Positions 28,611 through 39,563 of a DNA stretch of 64,000 nucleotides are shown piece by piece. The notes under the pieces are model-generated. The model searched no databases. It worked only from the letters and a program-made list of their open reading frames with translations, and was not told where the DNA came from. The translations under genes and the position numbers were made by a program. The stretch's first letter is position 1. The number at the start of each line of letters is the position of its first letter. The DNA lies in the NCBI GenBank assembly GCA_947650005.1, contig CANSTU010000002.1, positions 43,554-107,553 of the forward strand, read 5' to 3'. This DNA is from an uncultured Lachnospiraceae bacterium (GTDB lineage: Bacteria; Bacillota; Clostridia; Lachnospirales; Lachnospiraceae).

Positions 28611-30023
28611 CTAGATATCCATAAGCAGGATCTCGTCTTCCAGGAAACCTGTCACCCGTCCTTCCACCAGTTGATTTCCTCCTGTATCCGGCAGGTATCC
28701 GTCATTGGAGAGCCTCCTTGCTATAGGAAACGCCGCCTTTACATAAGTTTCAGTATTCCCTACCCGGTAAAGATGACCTTCCTTTTCCAAAGTATCCTCC
28801 GTCAGGATCCTGATTTTTTTTCCTATGTAGTCCCTTCGGTATCCGTTCGATTGTTCCTTTTCCAGGGCTAGGAGGACTGCGCTTCTTTCGCTTTTTATGC
28901 TCTCCGGTATCTGGCCATGCATGGCTGCGGCCACGGTTCCCTCTCGGGCGGAGTATTTGAACACATGCATTTCATAGAATGCCATTTCCCGGACAAAGCA
29001 TTCCGTTTCCCGGAATTCCTCTTCCGTTTCCTGCGGAAATCCCACGATCACATCCGTCGTGATGGCTGGCCGGAAAAAAGCGCTTCGCAGGATCTTCACT
29101 CTGTCAGAGTATTCCCCCGCCGTGTAGTGCCTATTCATCCTTTTCAATGTCCTGTCGCACCCGCTCTGCAAAGACAGGTGAAAATGGGGGCACACCTTCG
29201 TCAGGCCTGCCAGGCCTGCGGCGAATTTCTCCGTAATGATCCTGGGCTCCAGTGAACCCAGCCGAATCCGGCTGATCCCATTCACTTCCGATACGCTCCG
29301 AATGAGGTTTAGAAGGGCGGTCCCGCCTTTGTCTCCGGTCAGATAGTCCCCCTCCGCCTTTCCCGCAAAATCCATACCATAAGAACTGATATGAATTCCG
29401 GTGAGTACCACCTCTTTATATCCCCGCTCGGCCAAAGATGCGACCTCCGCCAGAATGTCTTCCTGTCTGCGGCTCCTCACCCGCCCCCGTACATACGGGA
29501 TTATACAGTAGGAGCAGAACTGATTGCAGCCATCCTGAATCTTGATATAGGCCCTAGTATGCTCCCTGCAGTCCATTAATCCCATCTCTTCATAGTCCCG
29601 CTGCGCAGCAATGTCCACGATACTGGTGTGGTGCAGCGTTTTCCCAGCCAGGGACAGATTCGTCCCGCCCGTTTCCCGTTCCTTTAAAAAGGCGGCCAAG
29701 ATTTCCGGCAGATCCTTTTTTCGGTTATTTCCTACGGCCAGATCAATGCTTTCATCCAAAAGCTTCTCCTCGCTCCCGTTCTGTACATAGCATCCTACAG
29801 CAACCACTATCGCATCCGGGTTTCTCTTTTTCGCACGATGGAGCATCTGGCGGCTTTTTCTGTCCGCAATATTGGTCACAGTACAGGTATTTACGATATA
29901 AATGTCCGCTTTTCCCTCAAATGGTACAATGAAATATCCTTTTTTCTGTAACTTTTGACCGATAACCTCAAGTTCGTATGCATTCACTTTACAGCCTAAA
30001 TTGTGTAATGCTACACTTTTCAT
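28611..30023 (-). CDS. mtaB: tRNA (t6A37) methylthiotransferase MtaB
   Basis: 470-residue radical-SAM enzyme that adds a methylthio group to t6A37 of tRNAs reading ANN codons. UPF0004 N-terminal cluster cysteines (LGCKVN, NTCTVT, VGCYVQ), the radical-SAM CNQFCSYC motif with YVRGRVRSR, and a C-terminal TRAM-type domain are visible. ATG at 30023 is chosen for AGAAGGGA upstream. TsaC near the right end of the window makes part of its t6A substrate. It is divergent from the HPr-like gene. Confidence 0.95.
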   Translation of the reverse strand: MKSVALHNLGCKVNAYELEVIGQKLQKKGYFIVPFEGKADIYIVNTCTVTNIADRKSRQMLHRAKKRNPDAIVVAVGCYVQNGSEEKLLDESIDLAVGNNRKKDLPEILAAFLKERETGGTNLSLAGKTLHHTSIVDIAAQRDYEEMGLMDCREHTRAYIKIQDGCNQFCSYCIIPYVRGRVRSRRQEDILAEVASLAERGYKEVVLTGIHISSYGMDFAGKAEGDYLTGDKGGTALLNLIRSVSEVNGISRIRLGSLEPRIITEKFAAGLAGLTKVCPHFHLSLQSGCDRTLKRMNRHYTAGEYSDRVKILRSAFFRPAITTDVIVGFPQETEEEFRETECFVREMAFYEMHVFKYSAREGTVAAAMHGQIPESIKSERSAVLLALEKEQSNGYRRDYIGKKIRILTEDTLEKEGHLYRVGNTETYVKAAFPIARRLSNDGYLPDTGGNQLVEGRVTGFLEDEILLMDI

Positions 30024-30056
30024 AGTATTCCCTTCTTTTTTTGTCATGTTTGATAG

Positions 30057-30084
30057 TTGACTTTTACCCCCCGTTCCATATAAA
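30057..30084 (+). promoter_or_regulatory. promoter of the HPr-like gene
   Basis: TTGACT (30057-30062), 16-nt spacer, TATAAA (30079-30084). A strong AAAGGAGG site lies at 30127-30134, 9 nt before the ATG. Confidence 0.7.
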
Positions 30085-30143
30085 ATGAAAACGGAAGGTA
30101 TCAGACAGCCCAGGGCTGTCCAAATTAAAGGAGGTAAAACAAA

Positions 30144-30374
30144 ATGAAAACCGTAAAGATTTCATTAAATTCCATCGATAAGGTAAAATCATTCGTGAAT
30201 GATATTACTAAATTCGATTATGACTTCGACCTGGTATCCGGCAGGTATGTGATCGATGCTAAATCCATCATGGGAATCTTCAGCCTCGACTTATCCAAGC
30301 CCATCGACCTGAATATTCATGCAGAAGACAATTCTGAAGAGGTTCTGGAAGTCCTTAAGCCTTACATGGTTTAA
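30144..30374 (+). CDS. HPr-like protein without the phosphorylatable histidine
   Basis: 76 residues with the HPr fold pattern. The regulatory serine loop is intact: AKSIMGIFSLDL, Ser41, the counterpart of HPr Ser46. The active-site region that in HPr reads GIHARP is replaced by NSIDKVKS, with no histidine. It therefore cannot take part in PEP-dependent phosphorelay but could be a substrate of HPr kinase, like Bacillus Crh in carbon catabolite control. The analogy is an inference. A single-gene unit with its own promoter, a strong RBS and a terminator. Confidence 0.8.
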   Translation: MKTVKISLNSIDKVKSFVNDITKFDYDFDLVSGRYVIDAKSIMGIFSLDLSKPIDLNIHAEDNSEEVLEVLKPYMV

Positions 30375-30501
30375 ATCCGGTGGGCCATGCCGCAGGGGTT
30401 CCGGCAGCGGCAGCTAAACGGTCATTTCAATGGTACATAAACAAACGACGGGCAAAAGGGCAAGACTCTCTCTTTTCAGGGCCTTGTCTTTTTTGTTTTC
30501 A

Positions 30502-30534
30502 GGGAGCTTGAAACTTCGTTCCAAGCTCCCTTTT
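30502..30534 (+). terminator. Rho-independent terminator of the HPr-like gene
   Basis: GGGAGCTTG (30502-30510), loop AAACTTCGTTC, CAAGCTCCC (30522-30530), then TTTT. A second, weaker hairpin with a TTTTTT run lies just before it (about 30450-30495). Confidence 0.85.
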
Positions 30535-30554
30535 ATCTGTGCGCCTTAGCGTTC

Positions 30555-30603
30555 AGACAAATCAGGGCGCCCCCATCTGCATGCGTAACGCGCAGCCAAC
30601 TCG
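30555..30603 (-). repeat. degenerate family B unit downstream of thiI
   Basis: Minus strand TGCGCGTTACGCATGCAGATGGGGG followed by CCTGATTTG keeps the hairpin, GATGGG tail and linker words of family B, but no gene starts here. Confidence 0.45.
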
Positions 30604-30624
30604 AGAGATTAAATCGAAGTTTCT

Positions 30625-31818
30625 TTATCCTTCATAGTCCGCTACAATCAATTCCCGCGTCATAAGAGCTGTCTTTACCAGTTCTTCTATTTTCTCGTCT
30701 AAATTGTGCTCATGCCTTCTGATCACCTGGAGGTTCGGTTTCGTCACCGGATGTTTCGCCACAAAAATAGTACAGCAGTCTTCATATGGCAGGATTGACG
30801 TCTCGTAGGTATCTATTTTCTCCGACAAATCTATGATCTCTCGCTTGTCCATTCCGATTAAAGGCCTATATACAGGCATCTGGCACGCATCATCCGTGGC
30901 CGCCAGGGACTGCATGGTCTGGGAAGCCACCTGGCCAATGCTCTCTCCGGTGATCAGGCCGAGGCAATCCGTCTCCTGCGCGATAGCCTCCGCAATCCGC
31001 ATCATATAACGCCGCATGATAATCGTCAATTCTTCATGGGGGCATTTTTCATATATATACAGTTGGATATCCGTAAAGTTGACCACATGCAGCCATACCG
31101 GCCCGCTATATCGGGCCACCTTTTTGGCCAGATCCACCACCTTCTGTTTTGCCCGATCGCTGGTATAGGGAGGCGCATGAAAATAGACCGCATCGATTTT
31201 CACGCCTCTTTTGGCAATCATCCAACCCGCCACCGGAGAATCAATCCCCCCTGACAAAAGCAGCATTCCCTTTCCGTTGGTGCCAACGGGCATACCGCCC
31301 GGCCCAGGGATTTCGGTGGAATAGATATAGATCTTCTCTCGTATCTCAATATGCAGCATCATTTCCGGGTGATGTACGTCCACGCGCATCTCTGGATAGG
31401 CATCCAGCAACACACCCCCGACCGCACTGCTCACCTCCATGGATTCCATGGGATAATCCTTTCTGGCCCTCCTGGTGTTCACCTTAAATGTGATTTGCCG
31501 GTCCGGACAGGCTTCTCCCACATATTCCACCACATCCTGACAGAGCTTTTCGAATCCCTCATCCTCCGTCCGCTTCATGGGACAGATGGCGGAAATGCCG
31601 AACACAGCCTGAAGCGCGTCCACCATTTCCTCATAATCATAGGTTTCCGACAGCACGTCCACATAGATCCTGCCTCTGGTGCGGTGCACCAGGAATTCCC
31701 CCTCACAGCGCTTCAGCCCATGGCGGATCTGGCGTACGAGAGCATCCTCGAATACGCCTCTGTTCCTTCCCTTCACTCCAATTTCTGCATATTTTATCAA
31801 AAAAGCTTTATATATCAT
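30625..31818 (-). CDS. thiI: tRNA 4-thiouridine synthase ThiI
   Basis: About 397 residues. An N-terminal ferredoxin-like/THUMP region (about 1-165) is followed by the PP-loop ATPase LLSGGIDSPVAGW. It adenylates U8 of tRNA and receives sulfur; it also feeds thiamine synthesis in some species. There is no C-terminal rhodanese domain, as in Bacillus, so the adjacent cysteine desulfurase probably passes sulfur directly. ATG at 31818 lies behind a family B hairpin; the ORF upstream to 31887 would translate that element. Confidence 0.94.
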   Translation of the reverse strand: MIYKAFLIKYAEIGVKGRNRGVFEDALVRQIRHGLKRCEGEFLVHRTRGRIYVDVLSETYDYEEMVDALQAVFGISAICPMKRTEDEGFEKLCQDVVEYVGEACPDRQITFKVNTRRARKDYPMESMEVSSAVGGVLLDAYPEMRVDVHHPEMMLHIEIREKIYIYSTEIPGPGGMPVGTNGKGMLLLSGGIDSPVAGWMIAKRGVKIDAVYFHAPPYTSDRAKQKVVDLAKKVARYSGPVWLHVVNFTDIQLYIYEKCPHEELTIIMRRYMMRIAEAIAQETDCLGLITGESIGQVASQTMQSLAATDDACQMPVYRPLIGMDKREIIDLSEKIDTYETSILPYEDCCTIFVAKHPVTKPNLQVIRRHEHNLDEKIEELVKTALMTRELIVADYEG

Positions 31819-31887
31819 CTTAACCGCCCTGCCCGCTTTAGCGGGCGTAAATTCACGATTGAAAAGTGGCCGGAGGTCATTTTTCAA
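31819..31887 (-). repeat. family B unit (thiI)
   Basis: Coding strand TTGAAAA ... TTTTCAA outer hairpin, linker TCGTGAATTTACG, second hairpin CCCGC-TAAA-GCGGG, tail CAGGGCGGTTAAG and ATG. Confidence 0.7.
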
Positions 31888-31934
31888 CCTAACCTATCTA
31901 TCCGCTTTGACTGACGTAAATTCACAATAGAAGA

Positions 31935-32036
31935 AACGATCGCAGGCATTTAATCCCCTCAGCTTCTATCCTCTTGCTTTTGCGGGCATTGAAATCAGGT
32001 TTGAGAAATCGAAGATTTCACATAATCGCAGAGCCG
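31935..32036 (-). repeat. degenerate family B units between iscS-like gene and thiI
   Basis: Minus strand GTGAAATC-TTC-GATTTCTCA hairpin, AACCTGATTTCAATG linker, CCCGCAAAAGC remnant and GAGGGG tail, in the order of a family B unit. A second trace (GTGAATTTACGTCAGTCAAAG) lies near 31900. Confidence 0.55.
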
Positions 32037-32037
32037 C

Positions 32038-32072
32038 TGCCGTCAAAGCCATGATACATGGCTTTGACGGCA
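32038..32072. repeat. 16-bp perfect inverted repeat after the cysteine desulfurase gene
   Basis: TGCCGTCAAAGCCATG (32038-32053), loop ATA, and its complement (32057-32072). No T run follows on the minus strand. A possible transcription or mRNA stability element. Confidence 0.8.
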
Positions 32073-32109
32073 ATTGGCAGAGAAACGCCCTATATTCCAG
32101 AACCTTCTA

Positions 32110-33270
32110 TTATCTTCTTGTATATCTGCGCAGCATGGGAACGATGTCGTACAATGCCCGCAACGTATAGTCGATTTCTTCTTCCGTAGTGAACACGGAA
32201 AGGCTGAAACGAATCGTGGAGCCCAGCAGTTCCTTATCCAGGCCGATGGCACGAAGGGTTTCCGATCCTGCCTTATCCGGCTTATTGGACGAGCAAGCGC
32301 TTCCTGCCGACACATAGATCCCTCTTTCTTCCAGGGCATGCAGCAGCACTTCGCTGCGCACGCCCCGGAAAGATGCGCTGATCACATGAGGCGCGCCTTC
32401 CCGGCCAGCCGGTCCGTTGAGCCATACCTCCGGCAATCCCCTCAGGCCTTCTTGGAACCGTTCCTTAAGCGCATACATTCGGTTTATATCGGCATCCAGG
32501 GAAGCGTAAACTTCTTCCGCCGCCTTCGCCATTCCAGCAATCCCGGGTACATTCTCCGTGCCTGAGCGCATACCGCGCTGCTGCCCTCCGCCGAAAAGGA
32601 TCGGATGGATCTTTACCCTCTCATTCACATACAGAAATCCCACGCCCTTAGGGCCGTGAATCTTATGGGCGCTCACCGATAGCAGATCAATCCCCATCTT
32701 CCGGGGCAGAATCCGACATTTTCCAAATCCCTGCACCGCATCCACATGAAATAGGGTCTGCGGGTTCATCCGCCTGATCAAAGCCCCTGCTTCTGCAATT
32801 GGCTCCAGCGTACCGATTTCGTTGTTGGTGTGCATGATGGACACCAAAATGGTATCCGGCCGCAGGGCCCCTTCCAAATCTTCCAGGCGGATCCGCCCAA
32901 GTCCATCCACCGGCAGATAGGTCACCTCAAATCCCTGCTCCTCCAGATAACGCATGGTCTGCAGGATGGCTGGATGCTCAATAGCTGTGGTAATCATATG
33001 ATGGCCCAAACGGCAGTTGGCGAAACCGCATCCGATCAGCGCCATATTATTCGATTCCGTCCCTCCAGAGGTAAAAAAGATCTCCTTTCCGTCCACCTTC
33101 AGTATTCTTGCAATCACATCTTTTGCATAGCGGACATACTGCTCAGCCTCAACGCCCTTCCGATGCATGCTGGACGGGTTGCCATAATCCAGGCACATTA
33201 CCCGGTCCACAAGCTGCGCAACGCTGTCAAAACATCTGGTTGTAGCCGAGTTATCCAGATAGCATTCCAT
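32110..33270 (-). CDS. cysteine desulfurase (IscS/NifS-like, ThiI partner)
   Basis: 386-residue PLP enzyme that takes sulfur from cysteine. PLP lysine in SAHKIHGPKG, HVDAVQGFGK, TSGGTESNNMA, and the active cysteine in a short loop GSACSSNKPDK. It lies immediately before thiI, like Bacillus nifZ-thiI, so it is probably the dedicated sulfur donor for s4U in tRNA. No iscU/iscR lie alongside. The RBS is a modest GGGAT. Confidence 0.93.
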   Translation of the reverse strand: MECYLDNSATTRCFDSVAQLVDRVMCLDYGNPSSMHRKGVEAEQYVRYAKDVIARILKVDGKEIFFTSGGTESNNMALIGCGFANCRLGHHMITTAIEHPAILQTMRYLEEQGFEVTYLPVDGLGRIRLEDLEGALRPDTILVSIMHTNNEIGTLEPIAEAGALIRRMNPQTLFHVDAVQGFGKCRILPRKMGIDLLSVSAHKIHGPKGVGFLYVNERVKIHPILFGGGQQRGMRSGTENVPGIAGMAKAAEEVYASLDADINRMYALKERFQEGLRGLPEVWLNGPAGREGAPHVISASFRGVRSEVLLHALEERGIYVSAGSACSSNKPDKAGSETLRAIGLDKELLGSTIRFSLSVFTTEEEIDYTLRALYDIVPMLRRYTRR

Positions 33271-33488
33271 TGTTTATCCCAACTTTCTGTAAATAGATTG
33301 ACTGATAAGACAAGTACGGATCCCCAACCGTCTCAAATACCGTTGATTGAAAATCCGCCTGATTTATTATATGTGCCGCCTCTCTTTTCCGTTCCCGCAA
33401 GCGGACTCCAGCGCACCTTCCAATCCACCAGAGCCCCGGGTTGCCAGATGAGGTACCCCACCGCAGGGCTTTCCACCTCTGCGTCGCC

Positions 33489-34235
33489 TCACTCCTGCGG
33501 CTCAAGCTGATACATCAGCCAGGATAACACGGTAAATCCTGCGGTCTCCGTGCGCAGGATTCTCTTTCCCAGAGTGATCGGGACGAATCCGGTCTTGGAT
33601 GCCGCTTCCACCTCCTCGTCCTCAAATCCCCCTTCCGGCCCAATAAATATGGCTACGGACTGTCCCGGACGGATGCTTCCCACCAATTCCCGGGTTTTTT
33701 TCATCCCTTCGGCCAGCTCATAGGGGAACATCTTCACATCCAGACCGGCCGCCAATGCCAGCGCCTCTTCCATACTGCATACATCCATCACCTGCGGCAC
33801 AATCCGCCGCCTGCTCTGTTTTGCTGCAGCTTCCGCAATCTGGCGCCATCTGGCAACCCTGCTTTTGGCTTTTTGCCCATCTAATTTTACCACACAACGT
33901 TTTGCAGCTACAGGAACCACCATATAGGCCCCCAGCTCCACCGCCTTTTGGATGACCAGCTCCATTTTATCACTCTTAGGAAGACACTGGAACAGGTAAA
34001 TTCGGGAAGGCAGTTCCAAACCGTCTTCCTTGATGAAGCGCAGCGAAGCATGCACCTCTTCCTCCCCAATGCTGTCAATCCCGCAACGGTATTCCTTTCC
34101 GTCCACCCCATTGCTCACGGAGATCTCTTCTCCCGGCTTCATACGCAGTACATTTCGTATGTGGTTCACATCGCTTCCGATGATACGGACCTTCTTCCCC
34201 ACAATCTGCCCCGGATCCACAAAGAACTGATGCAT
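33489..34235 (-). CDS. rsmE: 16S rRNA m3U1498 methyltransferase RsmE
   Basis: 248 residues, SPOUT fold with an N-terminal PUA-like domain (DVNHIRNVLRMKPGEEI) and the C-terminal knot motif IGPEGGFEDEEV and LGKRILRTETA. It methylates U1498 in the decoding region of 16S rRNA. It follows prmA by 27 nt in the usual dnaJ-prmA-rsmE order. The 218-nt gap downstream, before the cysteine desulfurase, shows only weak hairpins. Confidence 0.95.
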   Translation of the reverse strand: MHQFFVDPGQIVGKKVRIIGSDVNHIRNVLRMKPGEEISVSNGVDGKEYRCGIDSIGEEEVHASLRFIKEDGLELPSRIYLFQCLPKSDKMELVIQKAVELGAYMVVPVAAKRCVVKLDGQKAKSRVARWRQIAEAAAKQSRRRIVPQVMDVCSMEEALALAAGLDVKMFPYELAEGMKKTRELVGSIRPGQSVAIFIGPEGGFEDEEVEAASKTGFVPITLGKRILRTETAGFTVLSWLMYQLEPQE

Positions 34236-34262
34236 CTTCCGCTTCCCTCCTCGTCTTGGCGT

Positions 34263-35249
34263 CTATTCCTTTCGGGCTGTCATCCCCACCCATTCTCCTT
34301 GATAATGGGTTTCCAGCAGCTTCAGTCCGGCCTCCTTGACCGCCTGCGCCACTGTTGCTTCCTTTTCATCGATAATCCCAGATAGAATCAGGATTCCCCC
34401 CGGTTTCATCTGTCCTATTACCACGGGCGTAAGCGCCACAAGCACCTCCGCAAGGATATTGGCCGCTACAATATCATAGCAACCATATCCCACCCGATCC
34501 TGTATCTCTCTCTGCGTGATGAGATTTCCTGTCAGCATTTCAAATTTTTCCGGCGCTATGCCGTTTGCCTCCAGATTGTCCCGTACCGCCTCCACCGCGC
34601 AGGGATCCAGATCCGTTCCCACCACCCGTTTAGCTCCGAACATCAAGGCCAGGATCCCCAAAATGCCGCTCCCTGTCCCCACATCCAGAATTGTCGAGCC
34701 AGGTGTTACATACTTTTTCAGTTGACGGATGCACAACTGCGTGGTCTCATGCATCCCCGTGCCAAAGGCAGTTCCCGGATCAATATGCAGGATCATCTTT
34801 CCATGGTCCTGCGGCGCTACCTCCTCCCAGGAGGGAATGACCAGAAGGTCATCAATATAAAATTGATGAAAATACTGTTTCCAATTGTTGATCCAGTCGA
34901 TATCCTCCGTCTCATCCACCGCAATGCTGCCCTCTCCGATCTCACAGAAGGCCCGCACTTCCTCCAACTGCCCGCGGACCTGCTCCAGCACAACGGCTTC
35001 CTCCAGCCCCTTCCCCTGCACAAGGAGCTTTCCACTGGCATCCTCCTCCACGAAAAAGCTGAGGTAGGCAATACCGTCATCTTCCGGCCCCTGCGGAAGG
35101 ATATCGACGAACATCTGCTCCTTCTCCACTGCCGTCAGAGGTATCTTATCCTCTATTTGAGCGCCCTCCAGACCGATATCATACAATGCGCTGATGATGA
35201 TATCTTCGGCCTGTGTGAGCGTCTTTATCCTGAATTTCTTCCATCTCAT
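34263..35249 (-). CDS. prmA: ribosomal protein L11 methyltransferase PrmA
   Basis: About 328 residues. SAM motif I ILDVGTGSGILGILAL, post-I GTDLDPCAVEA, substrate-site VAANILAEVL; the N-terminal L11-binding domain is longer than usual and acidic. It trimethylates ribosomal protein L11. ATG at 35249 follows GGTGGGAG at the end of a family B element; the ORF upstream to 35357 would read through that element and is rejected. Confidence 0.94.
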   Translation of the reverse strand: MRWKKFRIKTLTQAEDIIISALYDIGLEGAQIEDKIPLTAVEKEQMFVDILPQGPEDDGIAYLSFFVEEDASGKLLVQGKGLEEAVVLEQVRGQLEEVRAFCEIGEGSIAVDETEDIDWINNWKQYFHQFYIDDLLVIPSWEEVAPQDHGKMILHIDPGTAFGTGMHETTQLCIRQLKKYVTPGSTILDVGTGSGILGILALMFGAKRVVGTDLDPCAVEAVRDNLEANGIAPEKFEMLTGNLITQREIQDRVGYGCYDIVAANILAEVLVALTPVVIGQMKPGGILILSGIIDEKEATVAQAVKEAGLKLLETHYQGEWVGMTARKE

Positions 35250-35313
35250 ATTTGGCTCCCACCTGCGTGCAAGGCACGCACTCAAATCAGGGCAATCCCA
35301 TCTGCGGATCCCT
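35250..35313 (-). repeat. family B unit (prmA)
   Basis: Coding strand: CCCTGATTTGAGTG linker, hairpin CGTGCC-TTG-CACGCA, tail GGTGGGAGCCAAAT then ATG. The first hairpin is diverged (CAATC ... GATTG). Confidence 0.75.
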
Positions 35314-35468
35314 TCGATTGTTACAGACAGTTTAACATAGTCAATCCTGCGATTCAAGCCGGAAAACAGATATGGCAGACAAGCTCATGATCATGTCTTC
35401 AGCACGTTACATACATAGCTACGGGCACATCGATCCCGATATGCCCGCCTTTCGCCTGGTGAAACGTA

Positions 35469-36647
35469 TTATTTAAAGAATCCTTTCTTCTTTTTCCCTT
35501 CTTTTTCTTTCCCATCCTGGGACGCTCCTGCTTTCTTTGCCACATTCAAGCTGTCTCCGGATACTTCGTCAAATCTGCGCAGCAAATCCTTCGCCTCCCC
35601 AGAAAGTTTATCGGGCACCTGTACCACTAAGGTTACATAGTGATCGCCCCGGACTTCCTTATTGCGCAAGTTGGGAACGCCTTTTCCCTTCAGACGAACC
35701 CTGGTGTCCGTCTGGGTTCCCGGTTTCACATCATAGATCACCTTGCCGTCCACCGTATCGATCATCACCTCTCCGCCCAGCGCAGCCACCGGAAAGGAAA
35801 CCGGCACCGTGGAGAATATGTTATAATCCTGGCGCTGGAAAATGGGATGACGACCCACGATAACTTCGACCAGCACATCGCCTCTCGGACCTCCGTTTAC
35901 GCCCGGCTCTCCTTGGCCTGCCAGACGTTTACACTGTCCGTTATCGATCCCTGCCGGAATATCCACTTCAAACCGCTTTTTCATGGGCACATATCCGCTT
36001 CCCCGACAGTCTGAACATTTTTCCCGGATCACCTTTCCCGTACCATTACAGTCGGGACAGGTCTGTACGTTGCGTACCGTGCCGAAGAAAGATTGTTGGG
36101 TGAAGACCACTTGACCTTTTCCTCCGCATTTTCCGCAGGTAATGGGTTCCGTTCCCGGTTTCGCGCCGCTTCCATGACAGGTTTTGCATTCCTCCTTGGT
36201 ATTGAGTTCAATCGTCTTTGTCGTGCCAAATACCGCTTCCTCAAAAGTCACTCGCACGCTGGTACGGATGTTGGCCCCCTTCATGGGCGCATTGCTGGAA
36301 CGTCCGCTCCTTCGGGAACCGCCGCCAAAAAAGTCGCCAAAAATATCGCCGAAAATATCGCCGAAGTCGGCGCTGCTGAAATCAAAGCCGCCGAAGCCGC
36401 CTCCGCCTGCTCCTCCGTCAAAAGCGGCATGGCCAAACTGGTCATACTGGCGCCGTTTTTCCGGATCGCTCAAAACAGCATAAGCCTCCGACGCTTCCTT
36501 GAATTTTTTCTCTGCCTCCGCATCACCCGGATTCATATCAGGATGGTATTTCTTTGCGAGGACTCTGTATGCTTTCTTAAGGGCCGCATCATCCGCATTC
36601 TTGTCAACCCCAAGAACCTCATAATAATCTCTTTTCTGTTCCGCCAT
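35469..36647 (-). CDS. dnaJ: chaperone DnaJ
   Basis: Hsp40 co-chaperone, 392 residues: J domain with the HPD motif (KKYHPDMN), a Gly/Phe-rich linker (about 75-115), four CxxCxGxG zinc repeats ([32 protein letters not shown]) and C-terminal substrate-binding domains. It stimulates DnaK ATPase. It follows dnaK in the heat-shock operon with a GGAGG site. The C-terminal tail is lysine-rich ([13 protein letters not shown]). Confidence 0.97.
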   Translation of the reverse strand: MAEQKRDYYEVLGVDKNADDAALKKAYRVLAKKYHPDMNPGDAEAEKKFKEASEAYAVLSDPEKRRQYDQFGHAAFDGGAGGGGFGGFDFSSADFGDIFGDIFGDFFGGGSRRSGRSSNAPMKGANIRTSVRVTFEEAVFGTTKTIELNTKEECKTCHGSGAKPGTEPITCGKCGGKGQVVFTQQSFFGTVRNVQTCPDCNGTGKVIREKCSDCRGSGYVPMKKRFEVDIPAGIDNGQCKRLAGQGEPGVNGGPRGDVLVEVIVGRHPIFQRQDYNIFSTVPVSFPVAALGGEVMIDTVDGKVIYDVKPGTQTDTRVRLKGKGVPNLRNKEVRGDHYVTLVVQVPDKLSGEAKDLLRRFDEVSGDSLNVAKKAGASQDGKEKEGKKKKGFFK

Positions 36648-36789
36648 AACAATCCTCCAAAAACAACAGCCGTTTCCTTCTCGTCCGCCCCGGCTGGCTC
36701 AACACGCCGTCTTTAGCCGGGAGCAGGCCTTGAGACACAACACTAGGGGACACTGCAGTGCCCCCTGGTGTATATGGTTTCAAACGGTT

Positions 36790-38683
<1,894 letters not shown>

Positions 38684-38750
38684 TATTTCCCGGACGCATG
38701 ATCCGCGTCTTATATGCAGTCCCTTACGCTTTAGCGCTCAGGCCAAAGCC

Positions 38751-39401
38751 CTAGTTTACAACCTTTACCATGCTGTGTCTGATCACGGTGTCGTGATGCA
38801 TATAACCCTTCTGGAATTCTTCCATCACGACATTCTCGCCGTATTCCTCATCCTCCACATGCATCACCGCATTATGAAAGTTAGGGTCGAATTCCTTGCC
38901 TGCAGCCTCTATGGGTTTTACTCCCATATTGTCCAGCTCAGTCATCAGCTGTTTATATACCTTGTTCATCCCCTCCACAAAGGCGCTTTCCTTCTCGTCT
39001 TCCGGTACGGCTGCCAAACCTCTTTCAAAATTGTCAACCACAGGAAGGATCTTTTCAATCACGCTTCTAGCTCCGGTTTCAAACATTGCTGCCTTTTCTC
39101 TGTCGGTGCGTTTTCTGAAGTTCTCAAATTCGGCCATCTGCCGCTTTACCCGGTCCTCCAGCTCCTCGATCTTCATCTTAAAGGCATCTTCTTTCTTATC
39201 TTTCTTCTTCTTTTTGAAGAAACCTTCCTTTACGGAGCCCTCTTCGCAGTCTCCGGCTTCTTCCCCGGATTCTTCCATCTCCTCCGGTATATCGGCCGCC
39301 TGCCCGGAAGCTTCCTCTCCCGCTTCGGAATTCCTATCCACATCTTCCGTTTCTTCCACGGGAATCTCCTCCCGGTCTTCTTCCAGATTTTTATTCTCCA
39401 T
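38751..39401 (-). CDS. grpE: nucleotide exchange factor GrpE
   Basis: About 216 residues. A very acidic N-terminus (about 1-65), a basic KKKKKDKK patch, a long coiled coil, and the GrpE core (FENFRKRTDREKA, VVDNFERGL, FDPNFHNAVMHVED, GYMHHDTVIRHSMV). It releases ADP from DnaK. ATG at 39401 is chosen because it follows a family A element with CGAGGAGAT; the ORF is open 12 codons upstream. Confidence 0.95.
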   Translation of the reverse strand: MENKNLEEDREEIPVEETEDVDRNSEAGEEASGQAADIPEEMEESGEEAGDCEEGSVKEGFFKKKKKDKKEDAFKMKIEELEDRVKRQMAEFENFRKRTDREKAAMFETGARSVIEKILPVVDNFERGLAAVPEDEKESAFVEGMNKVYKQLMTELDNMGVKPIEAAGKEFDPNFHNAVMHVEDEEYGENVVMEEFQKGYMHHDTVIRHSMVKVVN

Positions 39402-39431
39402 ATCTCCTCGCATTCCGCCGTCCCTGCCGGC
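39402..39431 (-). repeat. family A hairpin-RBS element (grpE)
   Basis: Coding strand GCCG-GCAGGGA-CGGC followed by GGAATGCGAGGAGAT and ATG. The ATG inside the tail is in frame with grpE. Confidence 0.7.
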
Positions 39432-39563
39432 TTTCAAAATCAGGGGAATCTATGTGCAACCGCCGGTTCTGGATAACAACCTTTCACCCCATCCCCGGTG
39501 TACAGTCTCAAAATGTCCTTTTATTGATTTTTGTCCCCGCACTGCTTCTTACATCGGACACTC

